This document shows positions 54,945-64,000 of a DNA stretch of 64,000 nucleotides, in pieces (within the stretch, counting starts at the first letter, position 1; each line of letters starts with the position of its first letter). Source of the stretch: Sphaerisporangium sp. (GTDB lineage Bacteria; Actinomycetota; Actinomycetes; Streptosporangiales; Streptosporangiaceae); assembly GCA_025964675.1 (NCBI GenBank), contig JAOPYI010000171.1:1-64000 (forward strand). The letters are read 5' to 3'. The notes beneath the pieces were generated by a model. That model was not told the DNA's origin. It searched no databases and worked only from the letters and a program-made list of their open reading frames with translations. The position numbers and the translations under genes were made by a program.

Positions 54945-56228
54945 CTACGACGGGACGGACACGCGGCGCAGGCGGCGGATCGCGGGCACCGAGAGCAGTA
55001 CGGCGCACCCGGCGACGGCGACCACCGTGGAGAACGCCAGCACCTCCCTGGCCCCGAGCAGCGAGGCGACGGGACCGGCGAGGGTCTGTCCGACCGGGAC
55101 GGCCATCACAGAACCGGCGACCTCGTAGGAGTGGACGCGATTCAGCACCTCCGGGGCCACCTGGGTCTGCACGCTGGTCATCCACATGACGCCCCAGAAC
55201 GCGGACCCCGTGCCCGCGGCGAGATGGCAGGCCGCCATCAGGGCCAGCGGGAGGTTGAGCGTGATGGACAGCGGTTGGAGCGCGAAGAAGAACATCGCGG
55301 TGGCCCCGGCGGCCAGCGGCCGGCGCGGCGCGATCCGCATGGCGACCAGGCCGCCGAGGATCGTTCCCGCCCCGAAGGCCGAGGTGACGAACCCGTATCC
55401 AGTGGCGTGGTACGAAGCGTTGATCAAGGTGACGCCGAGCGGGAACACGGGACCGACGACCGCGATCCCCATGACCGCCCAGATCACGATCACACCCCAC
55501 ATCCAGGTGCGAGAGCTGAATTCCCGCCACCCCTCCTTGAGGTTGGCCCACATCGACCCGTCCTCGGCCACGCGCGGTATGGCCCTCAGCCGCAGGAGCG
55601 CGAGGCACAGCGCGCTCACGCCGAAGCCGAACGCGTCGATCAGGAACACCAGCCCCACGTCGGCGAACGCCACCATGAGCCCCGCCACCGACGGGCCGAT
55701 CAGGAACATCAGCGACTCGGAGGTGCGCTGGGTCGCCACCGCCCGCTGCACATCCCTGGCGATCTGCGGGACGAGGCTCGCCAGGCCCGGCTGGAACATC
55801 GCCGCGGCCGCGCCGTTGACGGCGGAGATGGTCATGAGCTGCCAGAGAGCGGGCGTGCCGGTGAGGAACAGCGCCGCCGTGACCGACTGCGAGACCAGGC
55901 GGACGAGATCGGCTCCGACCATCATGCGGCGCGGCGTGAACCGGTCGGCGAACACCCCGCCGAAGAGCACCAGGAGAGCCATCGGCACTATCGAGGACGC
56001 GAGGGTGAAGCCGACGCCGCTGGCTCCGTACCCGGCCTGGAGGACGCCGAGCGCCATCGCGACCGACACCATGGCCGTGCCGAGCATCGACACGGACCTG
56101 GCGGTGAAGAAGAGCCGGAAATCCCGAGTCCAGACACCGGCGCCCTCCGGCCGCTCCGTGTCCTGCTCCGTCGCTCCTGCGGCTGTTGCCACGATGCCCC
56201 CATGTCCGCCGTTCCCGCCGCCGGCCAT
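54945..56228 (-). CDS. MFS transporter
   Basis: This 427-residue protein has twelve predicted helices after a 30-residue Gly/Ala-rich lead. The family marks are FFTARSVSMLGTAMVSVAMA, the loop FGGVFADRFTPRRMMVGADL, and GLASLVPQIARDVQRAVATQ, as in the MFS_3/enterobactin-exporter-like group. The substrate is unknown. It is on the same strand as the ABC exporter and ends 108 bases before its first gene. Confidence 0.88.
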   Translation of the reverse strand: MAGGGNGGHGGIVATAAGATEQDTERPEGAGVWTRDFRLFFTARSVSMLGTAMVSVAMALGVLQAGYGASGVGFTLASSIVPMALLVLFGGVFADRFTPRRMMVGADLVRLVSQSVTAALFLTGTPALWQLMTISAVNGAAAAMFQPGLASLVPQIARDVQRAVATQRTSESLMFLIGPSVAGLMVAFADVGLVFLIDAFGFGVSALCLALLRLRAIPRVAEDGSMWANLKEGWREFSSRTWMWGVIVIWAVMGIAVVGPVFPLGVTLINASYHATGYGFVTSAFGAGTILGGLVAMRIAPRRPLAAGATAMFFFALQPLSITLNLPLALMAACHLAAGTGSAFWGVMWMTSVQTQVAPEVLNRVHSYEVAGSVMAVPVGQTLAGPVASLLGAREVLAFSTVVAVAGCAVLLSVPAIRRLRRVSVPS

Positions 56229-56431
56229 GATGCACTCTAACTACAAAGTTTCCTAACCGTTAGTCGGCCCTACCACCACCCACCTGGCGTGACTCCACCG
56301 CTACCCGGCGGCACGGGCACCCCTCGCCCCTCGTACGCGGGCATGAGGATAGGCCCGTGCTCGTCTCGGCTATATGTCCGAACTATGGTGTTTGCCATAC
56401 GAGTCACTTCTCGCGTCGGAGGCAGATCTCC

Positions 56432-56653
56432 TTGTCGGCAGTACCCGCGGATCAGCAATGGGCGCAGCTCAAGAAGCAGTTCGAGTCGATCGACAGCGAC
56501 GGTGACGGCTTCATCACCGAAGCGGAGTTCACAGGGCACTTCCCGGATGTTCCCGCCGAGGCGCTCGGAGCCCTCGAGCGGGACGCGGACACGGACGGCG
56601 ACGGCAGGCTCTCCTTCGAGGAGTTCATCCGGTTGACATCCCCCGGCAGCTGA
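56432..56653 (+). CDS. EF-hand calcium-binding protein
   Basis: This 73-residue protein has two canonical EF-hand loops: DSDGDGFITEAEF near residues 18-30 and DTDGDGRLSFEEF near residues 53-65, with a helix between. The start is probably the TTG at 56432, which has GGAGG ten bases upstream; an earlier ATG at 56357 would add a Cys-rich lead that does not fit the family. Such small calmodulin-like proteins are known in actinomycetes as calcium buffers or sensors. Confidence 0.83.
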   Translation: MSAVPADQQWAQLKKQFESIDSDGDGFITEAEFTGHFPDVPAEALGALERDADTDGDGRLSFEEFIRLTSPGS

Positions 56654-56756
56654 TCCGCTTTACTGTCTCCGGCACCGCGTAGATCATCCGCTCTTCCGGC
56701 CGGCCCCTGTCAGGCGCTACCGCCTGGCTCCCGGCAGCGTGCCGCCCGGCCGCGTG

Positions 56757-57551
56757 TCAGCCGGAGGCGAGCTCGCGGCTGCGGTCGCGGGCGGCCTCGA
56801 TGGCGGCGAGGAAGGCGGCGCGGACACTGTGGCGCTCCAGCTCCGCTATCGCGGAGATCGTGGTGCCGCCGGGCGAGGTGACGGCCTCACGCAGGATGAC
56901 CGGGTGCTCTCCGGAGTCGCGGAGCATGATGGCGGCGCCGACGATCGACTGCGTCACCATGTCGAGAGCGGCGGCGCGTGGCATGCCGAGAAGGATGCCG
57001 GCGTCGACCATGGCCTCGACCAGGTAGAAGAAGTAGGCCGGGCCGCTGCCGGAGAGGGCGGTCGCCGCGTCCTGCTGGGACTCCGGGATGCGCAGCACCT
57101 TGCCGACCGGCCTCAGCAGGTCCTCGGTGTGCTTCAGGTGGGTCTCGGAGGCGTGGGCTCCGGCGGAGATCACGCTCATGGCCTCGTCGACCAGCACCGG
57201 GGTGTTGGACATGACCCGCACCACAGGCACCTCGTCGCCCAGCCGGGACTCGACGAAGGACGTCGTGATGCCCGCCGCCACCGAGATGACCAGCCGGTCG
57301 GCGGGCACGTGGGCCGCGATCTCGCTGAGCAGGGTCGCCATGTCCTGCGGCTTGACCGCGAGGATCAGGGTGTCCGCGGTCTTGGCCGCCTCGCTGTTGG
57401 ACACCACCTGCACGCCATAGCGCTCACGGAGCGCCTGGGCCCGCTCCTCGCGGCGCGCGGTGGCCATGATGTCGCCCGGTTTGACGCCGCCACGCAGCAG
57501 CCCGGACAGCAGGGCCTCACCCATCTTGCCGGTTCCGAGAATCGCGATCAT
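56757..57551 (-). CDS. proC: pyrroline-5-carboxylate reductase
   Basis: ProC makes proline from pyrroline-5-carboxylate with NAD(P)H. The 264 residues begin with the nucleotide fold IAILGTGKMGEALLSGLLRG and contain LILAVKPQDMATLLSEIA, VISVAAGITTSFVESRLG, VVRVMSNTPVLVDEAMSVIS, ALSGSGPAYFFYLVEAMVDA and HPVILREAVTSPGGTTISAI. It follows the proline dehydrogenase gene on the same strand after 190 bases that hold DnaA-box-like repeats. Confidence 0.96.
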   Translation of the reverse strand: MIAILGTGKMGEALLSGLLRGGVKPGDIMATARREERAQALRERYGVQVVSNSEAAKTADTLILAVKPQDMATLLSEIAAHVPADRLVISVAAGITTSFVESRLGDEVPVVRVMSNTPVLVDEAMSVISAGAHASETHLKHTEDLLRPVGKVLRIPESQQDAATALSGSGPAYFFYLVEAMVDAGILLGMPRAAALDMVTQSIVGAAIMLRDSGEHPVILREAVTSPGGTTISAIAELERHSVRAAFLAAIEAARDRSRELASG

Positions 57552-57633
57552 TTCAAGGCACCTCGCGTAGGAGTCGGGAAACGTTCGCAGCCTACCGACT
57601 CGCCGCTGGTCCGAGCCCTGCCACCGACCCGCC

Positions 57634-57677
57634 TGTGGATGACTCCCGCCTGTGGATAATGCCCCCGCCTTGTGGAT
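57634..57677. repeat. three DnaA-box-like repeats upstream of proC
   Basis: TGTGGAT occurs at 57634-57640, 57651-57657 and 57671-57677, spaced 17 and 20 bases. The middle one (TGTGGATAA) is the reverse complement of TTATCCACA, the classical DnaA box. All three have the same orientation, and CCGCC precedes two of them. This is not an origin, as no dnaA or dnaN is near, but it could titrate DnaA or couple transcription to replication. Confidence 0.55.
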
Positions 57678-57741
57678 CGGAGCCCGTTGAGACGACGAGA
57701 GGCCCGAGGTGCGGCTCGCGAACAGGGCGAGGTGGGGGCGG

Positions 57742-58656
57742 CTAACGTCCCAGCAGCGAGCGCGCGAGCAGCGTGAGGTTGGCCGGGCGCTCGGCGAGCC
57801 GGCGGGTCAGATGGCTGTACCAGTCGACTCCGTATGGAACGCGCACGCGCACCCGCGACCCGAGGCCGGCCAGCCTCAGCTGCTCCAACGGGCGCATGCC
57901 GTACGACATCTGGTATTCGAAACTGTCGGGCTCCCGTTCGTTGAGCACGGCGAGCGCCGAGGCGACCTCGATGAGCCGCCGGTCGTGCGTGGCCACCATC
58001 GGGTACCCCTGGCCCGCCATGAGCACCCTGAGGCAGCGCACGTACGAGCGGTCGATTTCCATCGTGTTTTTGCGGACCAGCGAGGCCGGCACGCCCGCGG
58101 CACCCCGGCACAGCCGTACGCGCGCGGACACCAGCGACCGGCAGTGATCCTCCGCGCGGCGCAGGCACGACGCGATGGACACGCCGACGGTGGGGTGGTC
58201 CTCCAGCAGCGCCGCGTGCACGCCGAGGGCTGAGCCGGATACCTGCGGGCTCTCGGTGTCGACGGTCACCGTGGCGCCGACCTCACCCGCGGCCTGGCAG
58301 ATGCGCGCGGCGTTCTCCTGGGCGAGCTTCTCGTCGAGGTGGAGCCCCACGGAGGTGAGCCGCACCGTGAGGTCCGCCCCCTTGGCGATCCCGCGTCTGG
58401 CGAGGCTGTCGAGGAGCGCCAGAGAGGCCTTGACCGTACGGGCGGCCTGGTCGGGGTTCCGGATCTCGTCTCCGAGGTGGTCGAGCGAGACCAGCAGACC
58501 GTCGGCCACGAGAGCCGCGGCCACCGAGGCGGCGTCCTCCGCGCTGTTCCCCGCGACGTAGCGGGACATCAGCTTGCGGGTCACCCCCGCCGTCCTGACG
58601 ACGCCTTCGACTCGGTCGCTGCTCGAAGCAGCCAGCAGAACCTCACGCAACACCAT
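57742..58656 (-). CDS. putA: proline dehydrogenase
   Basis: This monofunctional FAD-dependent proline dehydrogenase (304 residues) oxidises proline to pyrroline-5-carboxylate. Marks: GADLTVRLTSVGLHLDEKLA, TVTVDTESPQVSGSALGV, ARVRLCRGAAGVP, YPMVATHDRRLIEVA, FEYQMSYGMRPLEQLRLAGL and VRVRVPYGVDWYSHLTRRLA (followed by ERP). The ATG at 58654-58656 has GGAAGGG five bases upstream; an in-frame GTG at 58674 is less likely. It lies upstream of proC, its reverse-direction counterpart. Confidence 0.93.
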   Translation of the reverse strand: MVLREVLLAASSSDRVEGVVRTAGVTRKLMSRYVAGNSAEDAASVAAALVADGLLVSLDHLGDEIRNPDQAARTVKASLALLDSLARRGIAKGADLTVRLTSVGLHLDEKLAQENAARICQAAGEVGATVTVDTESPQVSGSALGVHAALLEDHPTVGVSIASCLRRAEDHCRSLVSARVRLCRGAAGVPASLVRKNTMEIDRSYVRCLRVLMAGQGYPMVATHDRRLIEVASALAVLNEREPDSFEYQMSYGMRPLEQLRLAGLGSRVRVRVPYGVDWYSHLTRRLAERPANLTLLARSLLGR

Positions 58657-58674
58657 TGGCACCCTTCCCGGCAC

Positions 58675-58866
58675 GACGGCTGGTGGGGAGAGACATCCCC
58701 ACCCTACGGCGGTTCAGGCGTCGATCAACGGACCCGGAGTTCATGTTGCGGTTTGACAACCAAGTGAGGACACCTGTCGTCTTATGGGTCCTTTATCCGC
58801 ATGATCTACCCGATGGTGCCATAAGTCGGTTCCAACGATGGAGCCGCCGGCGTCGAAGGGGTATAC
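58675..58866 (+). promoter_or_regulatory. upstream region of secreted peptidase gene
   Basis: This 192-base gap lies between the divergent putA and the peptidase gene. TTGACA at 58753-58758 is a clear -35-like sequence pointing right; no clear -10 follows. An inverted repeat CTTATGG (58781-58787) and CCATAAG (58819-58825) lies between it and the gene. Confidence 0.4.
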
Positions 58867-60429
58867 GTGAAGAAGATCCTCATAGCGCTGGCCACAGCCG
58901 GCCTGGGTCTGAGCGGAGCACTGGTCGCGGCACCCGCGTCGGCCGGCACTCAGCAGGCCCCCAACTACAGCCCGCCGGCTCCCACGTGGGCGCAGTGCGC
59001 CGGCCTGCCTACGGGAATCGAGTGCGCGTCGGTCACGGTCCCGCTCGACTACGACCGCCCGTGGGGCAAGAAGATCAAGATCGCCGTCTCGCGCAAGAAG
59101 GCCACCGACACGGCGCACTACCAGGGCGCGCTCCTGTTCAACCCCGGCGGTCCCGGTGGCAGCGGCCTGGCGTATCCCGCGGTGATGACGACCCGTCTCG
59201 GCGCTCCGCTGGCCGCGCAGTACGACCTGATCGGCTTCGACCCCCGCGGCGTCGGCTCCAGCGAGCCCGCGCTCCGCTGCGACCCGCACTTCTTCGACCC
59301 GGTGCGCCCGGACTACATCCCGGCGAACGGGGCCGAGGAGTCGGCCTGGCTGAAGAAGATGCAGGGCTACTCCAAGGCCTGTGACGCCACCTACGGCGAC
59401 GTGCTGAAGCACATGACCACGGTCGACGCCGCCACGGACATGGACCAGATCCGCAAGGTTCTCGGCCAGACGCAGATCAGCTACGTCGGCTACTCCTACG
59501 GCACCTACCTGGGCGCCACGTACGCCACCCTGTTCCCGAGCAAGGTGCGCCGCCTGGTGCTGGACAGCATCGTCAACCCCGAGCGGGTCTGGTACGACGC
59601 CAACATCGACCAGAACCACGCGTTCGAGGCCCGCGCCAAGGCCTTCTTCGCCTGGATCGCCCAGTACGACGCCACCTACCACCTCGGCACCACCGGGGCC
59701 GACGTGGAGAAGGCGTTCTACGCGGCCCGCGCCAAGCTGAAGGCCACCCCCGCCGGGAGCAGGGTCGGCCCGGACGAGCTCGACGACACCTACCTGTCGG
59801 GCGGCTACCTCAAGAGCCGCTGGCCGCTTCTCGCCAACGCTCTGTCGAAGTACGTGGCGGGCGACACCGCTCCCCTGCTGACCGCGTACGCCACCTACGG
59901 TGACAGCAGCGGCGACGACAACGGCTTCGCGGTCTACACCGCCGTGGAGTGCAGCGACGCCCGCTGGCCGCGCGACTGGCCCACCTGGCACCGCGACTGG
60001 TGGGAGTCCTATCGCACCGCGCCCTTCCTCACCTGGGGCAACGCCTGGTACAACGCGCAGTGCCAGTCCTGGCCGGTCCCGGGACACAACAAGCTGTACG
60101 TCAACGGCGGCGCCATCAAGAACGCCCTGTTCTTCCAGGACACCAAGGACGCGGCGACGCCGTACCAGGGTGGAGTGGAGATGCACAAGCGCTTCCCGAC
60201 CTCCCGTCTGGTGGTCATGGACGGCGGCGGCAACCACGGCCTCACCGGCCGGGGCAACGCCTGCGTCGACACCATCTGGAAGGCGTACCTGACCGACGGC
60301 ACGCTGCCGGCGAGCCTTCCCGGTCCGGACGTCCACTGCGCGCCGTTCGCCGACCCGGTGCCGCCGCCCGCGGCGACCCTGCGTTCCGCCCCCACGGCGA
60401 ACGACGACTGGGTGCCCGGCGAGCGCTGA
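58867..60429 (+). CDS. secreted alpha/beta-hydrolase peptidase (Tap/SlpD-like)
   Basis: This 520-residue exported serine hydrolase has a signal peptide (residues 1-26, ending APASA-G). The hydrolase core shows the oxyanion segment LLFNPGGPGGSGLAYPAVMT, YDLIGFDPRGVGSSEPALRC, the nucleophile elbow SYVGYSYGTYLGATYATLFP, and a C-terminal TAP-like region with Asp in KDAATPYQGGVEMH and the catalytic His in VVMDGGGNHGLTGRGNACVD. Tripeptidyl aminopeptidases of this type trim peptides outside the cell. It starts with GTG behind GAAGGGG. Cysteines may form disulfides. A strong terminator follows. Confidence 0.9.
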   Translation: MKKILIALATAGLGLSGALVAAPASAGTQQAPNYSPPAPTWAQCAGLPTGIECASVTVPLDYDRPWGKKIKIAVSRKKATDTAHYQGALLFNPGGPGGSGLAYPAVMTTRLGAPLAAQYDLIGFDPRGVGSSEPALRCDPHFFDPVRPDYIPANGAEESAWLKKMQGYSKACDATYGDVLKHMTTVDAATDMDQIRKVLGQTQISYVGYSYGTYLGATYATLFPSKVRRLVLDSIVNPERVWYDANIDQNHAFEARAKAFFAWIAQYDATYHLGTTGADVEKAFYAARAKLKATPAGSRVGPDELDDTYLSGGYLKSRWPLLANALSKYVAGDTAPLLTAYATYGDSSGDDNGFAVYTAVECSDARWPRDWPTWHRDWWESYRTAPFLTWGNAWYNAQCQSWPVPGHNKLYVNGGAIKNALFFQDTKDAATPYQGGVEMHKRFPTSRLVVMDGGGNHGLTGRGNACVDTIWKAYLTDGTLPASLPGPDVHCAPFADPVPPPAATLRSAPTANDDWVPGER

Positions 60430-60459
60430 GGATCATGATCCGCTGATCTGAAACACCCG

Positions 60460-60500
60460 CGAAGGCCTCCGACCACCGCACCACGGGTCGGAGGCCTTCG
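60460..60500 (+). terminator. strong intrinsic terminator after the peptidase gene
   Basis: CGAAGGCCTCCGACC (60460-60474) and GGTCGGAGGCCTTCG (60486-60500) form a perfect 15-bp stem with an 11-base loop, 31 bases after the stop. TCGTCTAC follows. Confidence 0.85.
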
Positions 60501-60601
60501 TCGTCTACAAGGGTGAGGGGGTGGCGGCGTGCCGCGGCAAGACCAGAGACGTTTCTTACCGATGTCTCGAACCCAGGCGAGATCGGATACGTCAAAGGGA
60601 T

Positions 60602-61057
60602 ATGCGGAAGATGACGGCGACACTGGCCACCGGATCCCTGCTGCTCGCTCTGGGCTGCGGCAACGCTCCGAGCGCCCCCTCTGCGAACCCCGACCGGCCC
60701 GTGACGTCGGACCCGATCTCGGCGAGCGGCACGACGACCCCGGCGGCCACCCCGTCGCCCACGAGACCGAAGGGCCACACGGTCCACCAGCACAAGGTGC
60801 GGTGGGAGAAGGCCAAGCCTACGGGCGACGGGCGCCAGCTCAAGATCGTCTGGTGGTCCGGGGTCGAGCCCTGCAACGTGCTCGACCACGTGAAGGTGCG
60901 GGAGACCGCGAAGAGCGTGACCGTCACCCTGTACGAAGGCCAGGCGCGCCGGGCGCAGCACGTCTCGTGCATAGATATCGCGATACAGAAGACGACGACG
61001 GTGAAGCTCAAGGCGCCCCTCGGCAAGCGCCAGATCATCGATGGCGCCCGTCACTGA
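60602..61057 (+). CDS. small secreted protein, possible lipoprotein
   Basis: I do not recognise this 151-residue protein. Residues 1-19 form a signal (KMTATLATGSLLLALGCG); the box around Cys19 is A-L-G-C, an imperfect lipobox. A Ser/Thr/Pro-rich linker follows to about residue 60, then a beta-rich domain (QLKIVWWSGVEPCNVLDHVK, SVTVTLYEGQARR, QHVSCIDIAIQKTTTVKLKA) with two cysteines that could form a disulfide. AAAGGGAT precedes the ATG. It is probably its own transcript after the terminator. Confidence 0.75.
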   Translation: MRKMTATLATGSLLLALGCGNAPSAPSANPDRPVTSDPISASGTTTPAATPSPTRPKGHTVHQHKVRWEKAKPTGDGRQLKIVWWSGVEPCNVLDHVKVRETAKSVTVTLYEGQARRAQHVSCIDIAIQKTTTVKLKAPLGKRQIIDGARH

Positions 61058-61287
61058 CCCGCGACCTTACCTGCACTTTTGCGGGAACTCCGGCTAAACG
61101 CCGCCCGTTTCCCGCCATGTAGGCTCAAACCCGTTTCTGTCGCGCGCGCTGCCCCTGAGGATCGGCACGCAGGACCCACAACGGCGCCCGTACGCCCAAG
61201 AGCGGACGCGGGCACGCGCCGCACGCGCAGATGAGCGGGCGAATTTCCTGCCCCCCGATCGCCCGGAATGCTTTCGCCCCGCGTAGG

Positions 61288-61308
61288 GTTGAGCCGGTTA
61301 GACTCAAG
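61288..61308. promoter_or_regulatory. HAIR element 1 (HspR site) upstream of dnaK
   Basis: GTTGAGC-CGGTTAG-ACTCAAG fits the HAIR consensus CTTGAGT-N7-ACTCAAG with two mismatches in the left arm. TTGACA follows at 61313-61318 as a likely -35. HspR represses dnaK operons through such sites. Confidence 0.85.
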
Positions 61309-61339
61309 TCGCTTGACAAACAGCCGAGCGATATCCACC

Positions 61340-61360
61340 ATTGAGTCATACAGACTCAAC
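61340..61360. promoter_or_regulatory. HAIR element 2 (HspR site) upstream of dnaK
   Basis: ATTGAGT-CATACAG-ACTCAAC keeps the N7 spacing and both inner half-sites, with one mismatch at each outer end. It lies 21 bases before the dnaK ATG. The centre is 52 bases from the first site, about five DNA turns. Confidence 0.85.
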
Positions 61361-61381
61361 TTTGACTACAAGGACGTACTC

Positions 61382-63261
<1,880 letters not shown>

Positions 63262-63265
<4 letters not shown>

Positions 63266-63906
63266 CGTCCCCGAACTCTGGGAGCGAGCACGAAGGCCTG
63301 GTGATCCGCGACAACCGGCGCATCGACCCCGAGACCGGGGAAGTGCGTGAGGGGGCGGGGAAGGCGGCCGACCAGCCGTCCCCCGCCGCCCCGGCCGAGG
63401 CGCCCAAGCCGGAAGACGGCCTGGCCGCGCAGCTCGCCGAGCGCACGGCCGACCTCCAGCGGCTACAGGCCGAATACTCCAACTACCGCAAGCGGGTCGA
63501 GCGTGACCGGGTGGTGGTCAGGGAGCAGGCGGTGGCCAACGTGCTGAACGAGCTCCTGCCTGTCCTCGACGACATCGGCAGGGCCCGAGACCACGGCGAG
63601 CTCACCGGCGGGTTCGCCAAGGTGAGCGAGGCGCTGGAGAGCGCGGTCGGCAAGCTGGGCCTCACCACCTACGGCACCAAGGGCGACCCGTTCGACCCGA
63701 CCGTGCACGAGGCGCTGATCCACAGCTACTCCGCCGACGTCACAGAGCCCACCGCCGTGGAGATCCTCCAGCCGGGCTACCAGATCGGCGACCGCATCCT
63801 GCGCCCGGCGCGGGTCGCCGTGGCCGAGCCCGAGGAGCCGGCGCCAAGCTCCTCGTCCGGGGCATCCGAGGCGGGCGAGGCCTTGGCCGACCCCGAGGAC
63901 AATTGA
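63262..63906 (+). CDS. grpE: nucleotide exchange factor GrpE
   Basis: The 214 residues start at a GTG that overlaps the dnaK stop (GTGA). After a disordered, charged N-terminus (about 1-70), a long coiled coil runs through [20 protein letters not shown] and [20 protein letters not shown], and the C-terminal beta wing contains [20 protein letters not shown] and [20 protein letters not shown]. GrpE releases ADP from DnaK and can act as a thermosensor. Confidence 0.96.
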
Positions 63907-63941
63907 GCGACACCACCTTTGGCCCACGAAGGAAGCGATAG

Positions 63942-64000
63942 ATGAGCACCAAGGACTACCTGGAAAAGGACTATTACGCGGTCCTTGGTGTGTCGAAGAC
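63942..64000 (+). CDS. dnaJ: chaperone DnaJ, 5' end only
   Basis: Only 19 codons fall in the window: STKDYLEKDYYAVLGVSK, which is the first helix of the J domain as in actinobacterial DnaJ1. GAAGGAAGCG precedes the ATG. The distance to grpE is 35 bases, consistent with the dnaK-grpE-dnaJ-hspR operon; hspR would be beyond the right edge. Confidence 0.93.
   Translation, partial: MSTKDYLEKDYYAVLGVSK

Noticed and set aside
57634-57677. Possible replication origin at the DnaA-box cluster
   Set aside because: oriC of actinomycetes has many more boxes and lies between dnaA and dnaN; neither gene is present.

Overview
The window is high-GC DNA from an actinomycete. It carries actinobacterial markers: BldC, a BldN-type ECF sigma factor with its anti-sigma factor, a Rex-type redox repressor, bS22, F420/flavin oxidoreductases, menaquinone genes, and HAIR (HspR) sites in front of dnaK. 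Gene order (rex-hemA-hemC-hemD-hemB; bldN followed by its anti-sigma; hemL near ccdA-resB-ccsB) resembles that of Streptomyces, but protein details and the placement of some genes suggest a related sporulating family such as Streptosporangiaceae. That family assignment is an inference.

Layout. 1-2410 is a sparse, partly degraded stretch: a truncated HTH gene, a stray C-terminal remnant, a divergent PPOX/MarR pair with a palindromic operator, a 34-bp tandem repeat, what looks like the tail of a DpnII/MboI-type nuclease, and a perfect 13-bp-arm hairpin. 2411-5066 holds msrA, rarD and an LLM-class oxidoreductase. 5080-23780 reads leftward and is a respiratory block: menG, menJ, the complete 14-gene complex I operon nuoA-N and a polyprenyl synthase for the quinone tail. 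A perfect Rex operator lies in front of menJ. 23858-27876 holds a secreted beta-propeller protein, bldC, an anthrax-lethal-factor-like metallopeptidase with a small partner gene, and small membrane proteins.

27988-41415, mostly leftward, combines cytochrome c maturation (tlpA-like, ccdA, resB, ccsB), a LysR regulator, and haem synthesis (hemA, hemC, hemD fusion, hemB, hemL) headed by rex, with a second Rex operator upstream of rex. A prim-pol-like gene is embedded between hemB and hemL. 41658-48886 is developmental and housekeeping: glutaredoxin-like protein, large membrane protein, bldN sigma factor and anti-sigma, HAD phosphatase, acyltransferase, NAD-dependent epimerase, bS22 and a small excisionase-like regulator. 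49208-58656 holds a predicted phosphatase, acuC, a MacB-like ABC exporter, an MFS protein, an EF-hand protein, proC and a proline dehydrogenase, with three DnaA-box-like sites between the last two. 58867-64000 holds a secreted Tap-like peptidase with a strong terminator, a small secreted protein, and the dnaK-grpE-dnaJ heat-shock operon behind two HAIR elements.

The main theme is redox and electron transport. NADH dehydrogenase, menaquinone and its reductase, haem and cytochrome c maturation lie in one region, and Rex (an NADH/NAD+ sensor) appears to tie the quinone/complex I block to the haem block. I found no tRNA, rRNA, CRISPR array or intact insertion sequence. The least explained items are the lethal-factor-like peptidase pair, the embedded prim-pol gene, the DnaA-box cluster, and the repeat/hairpin remnants at the left end.
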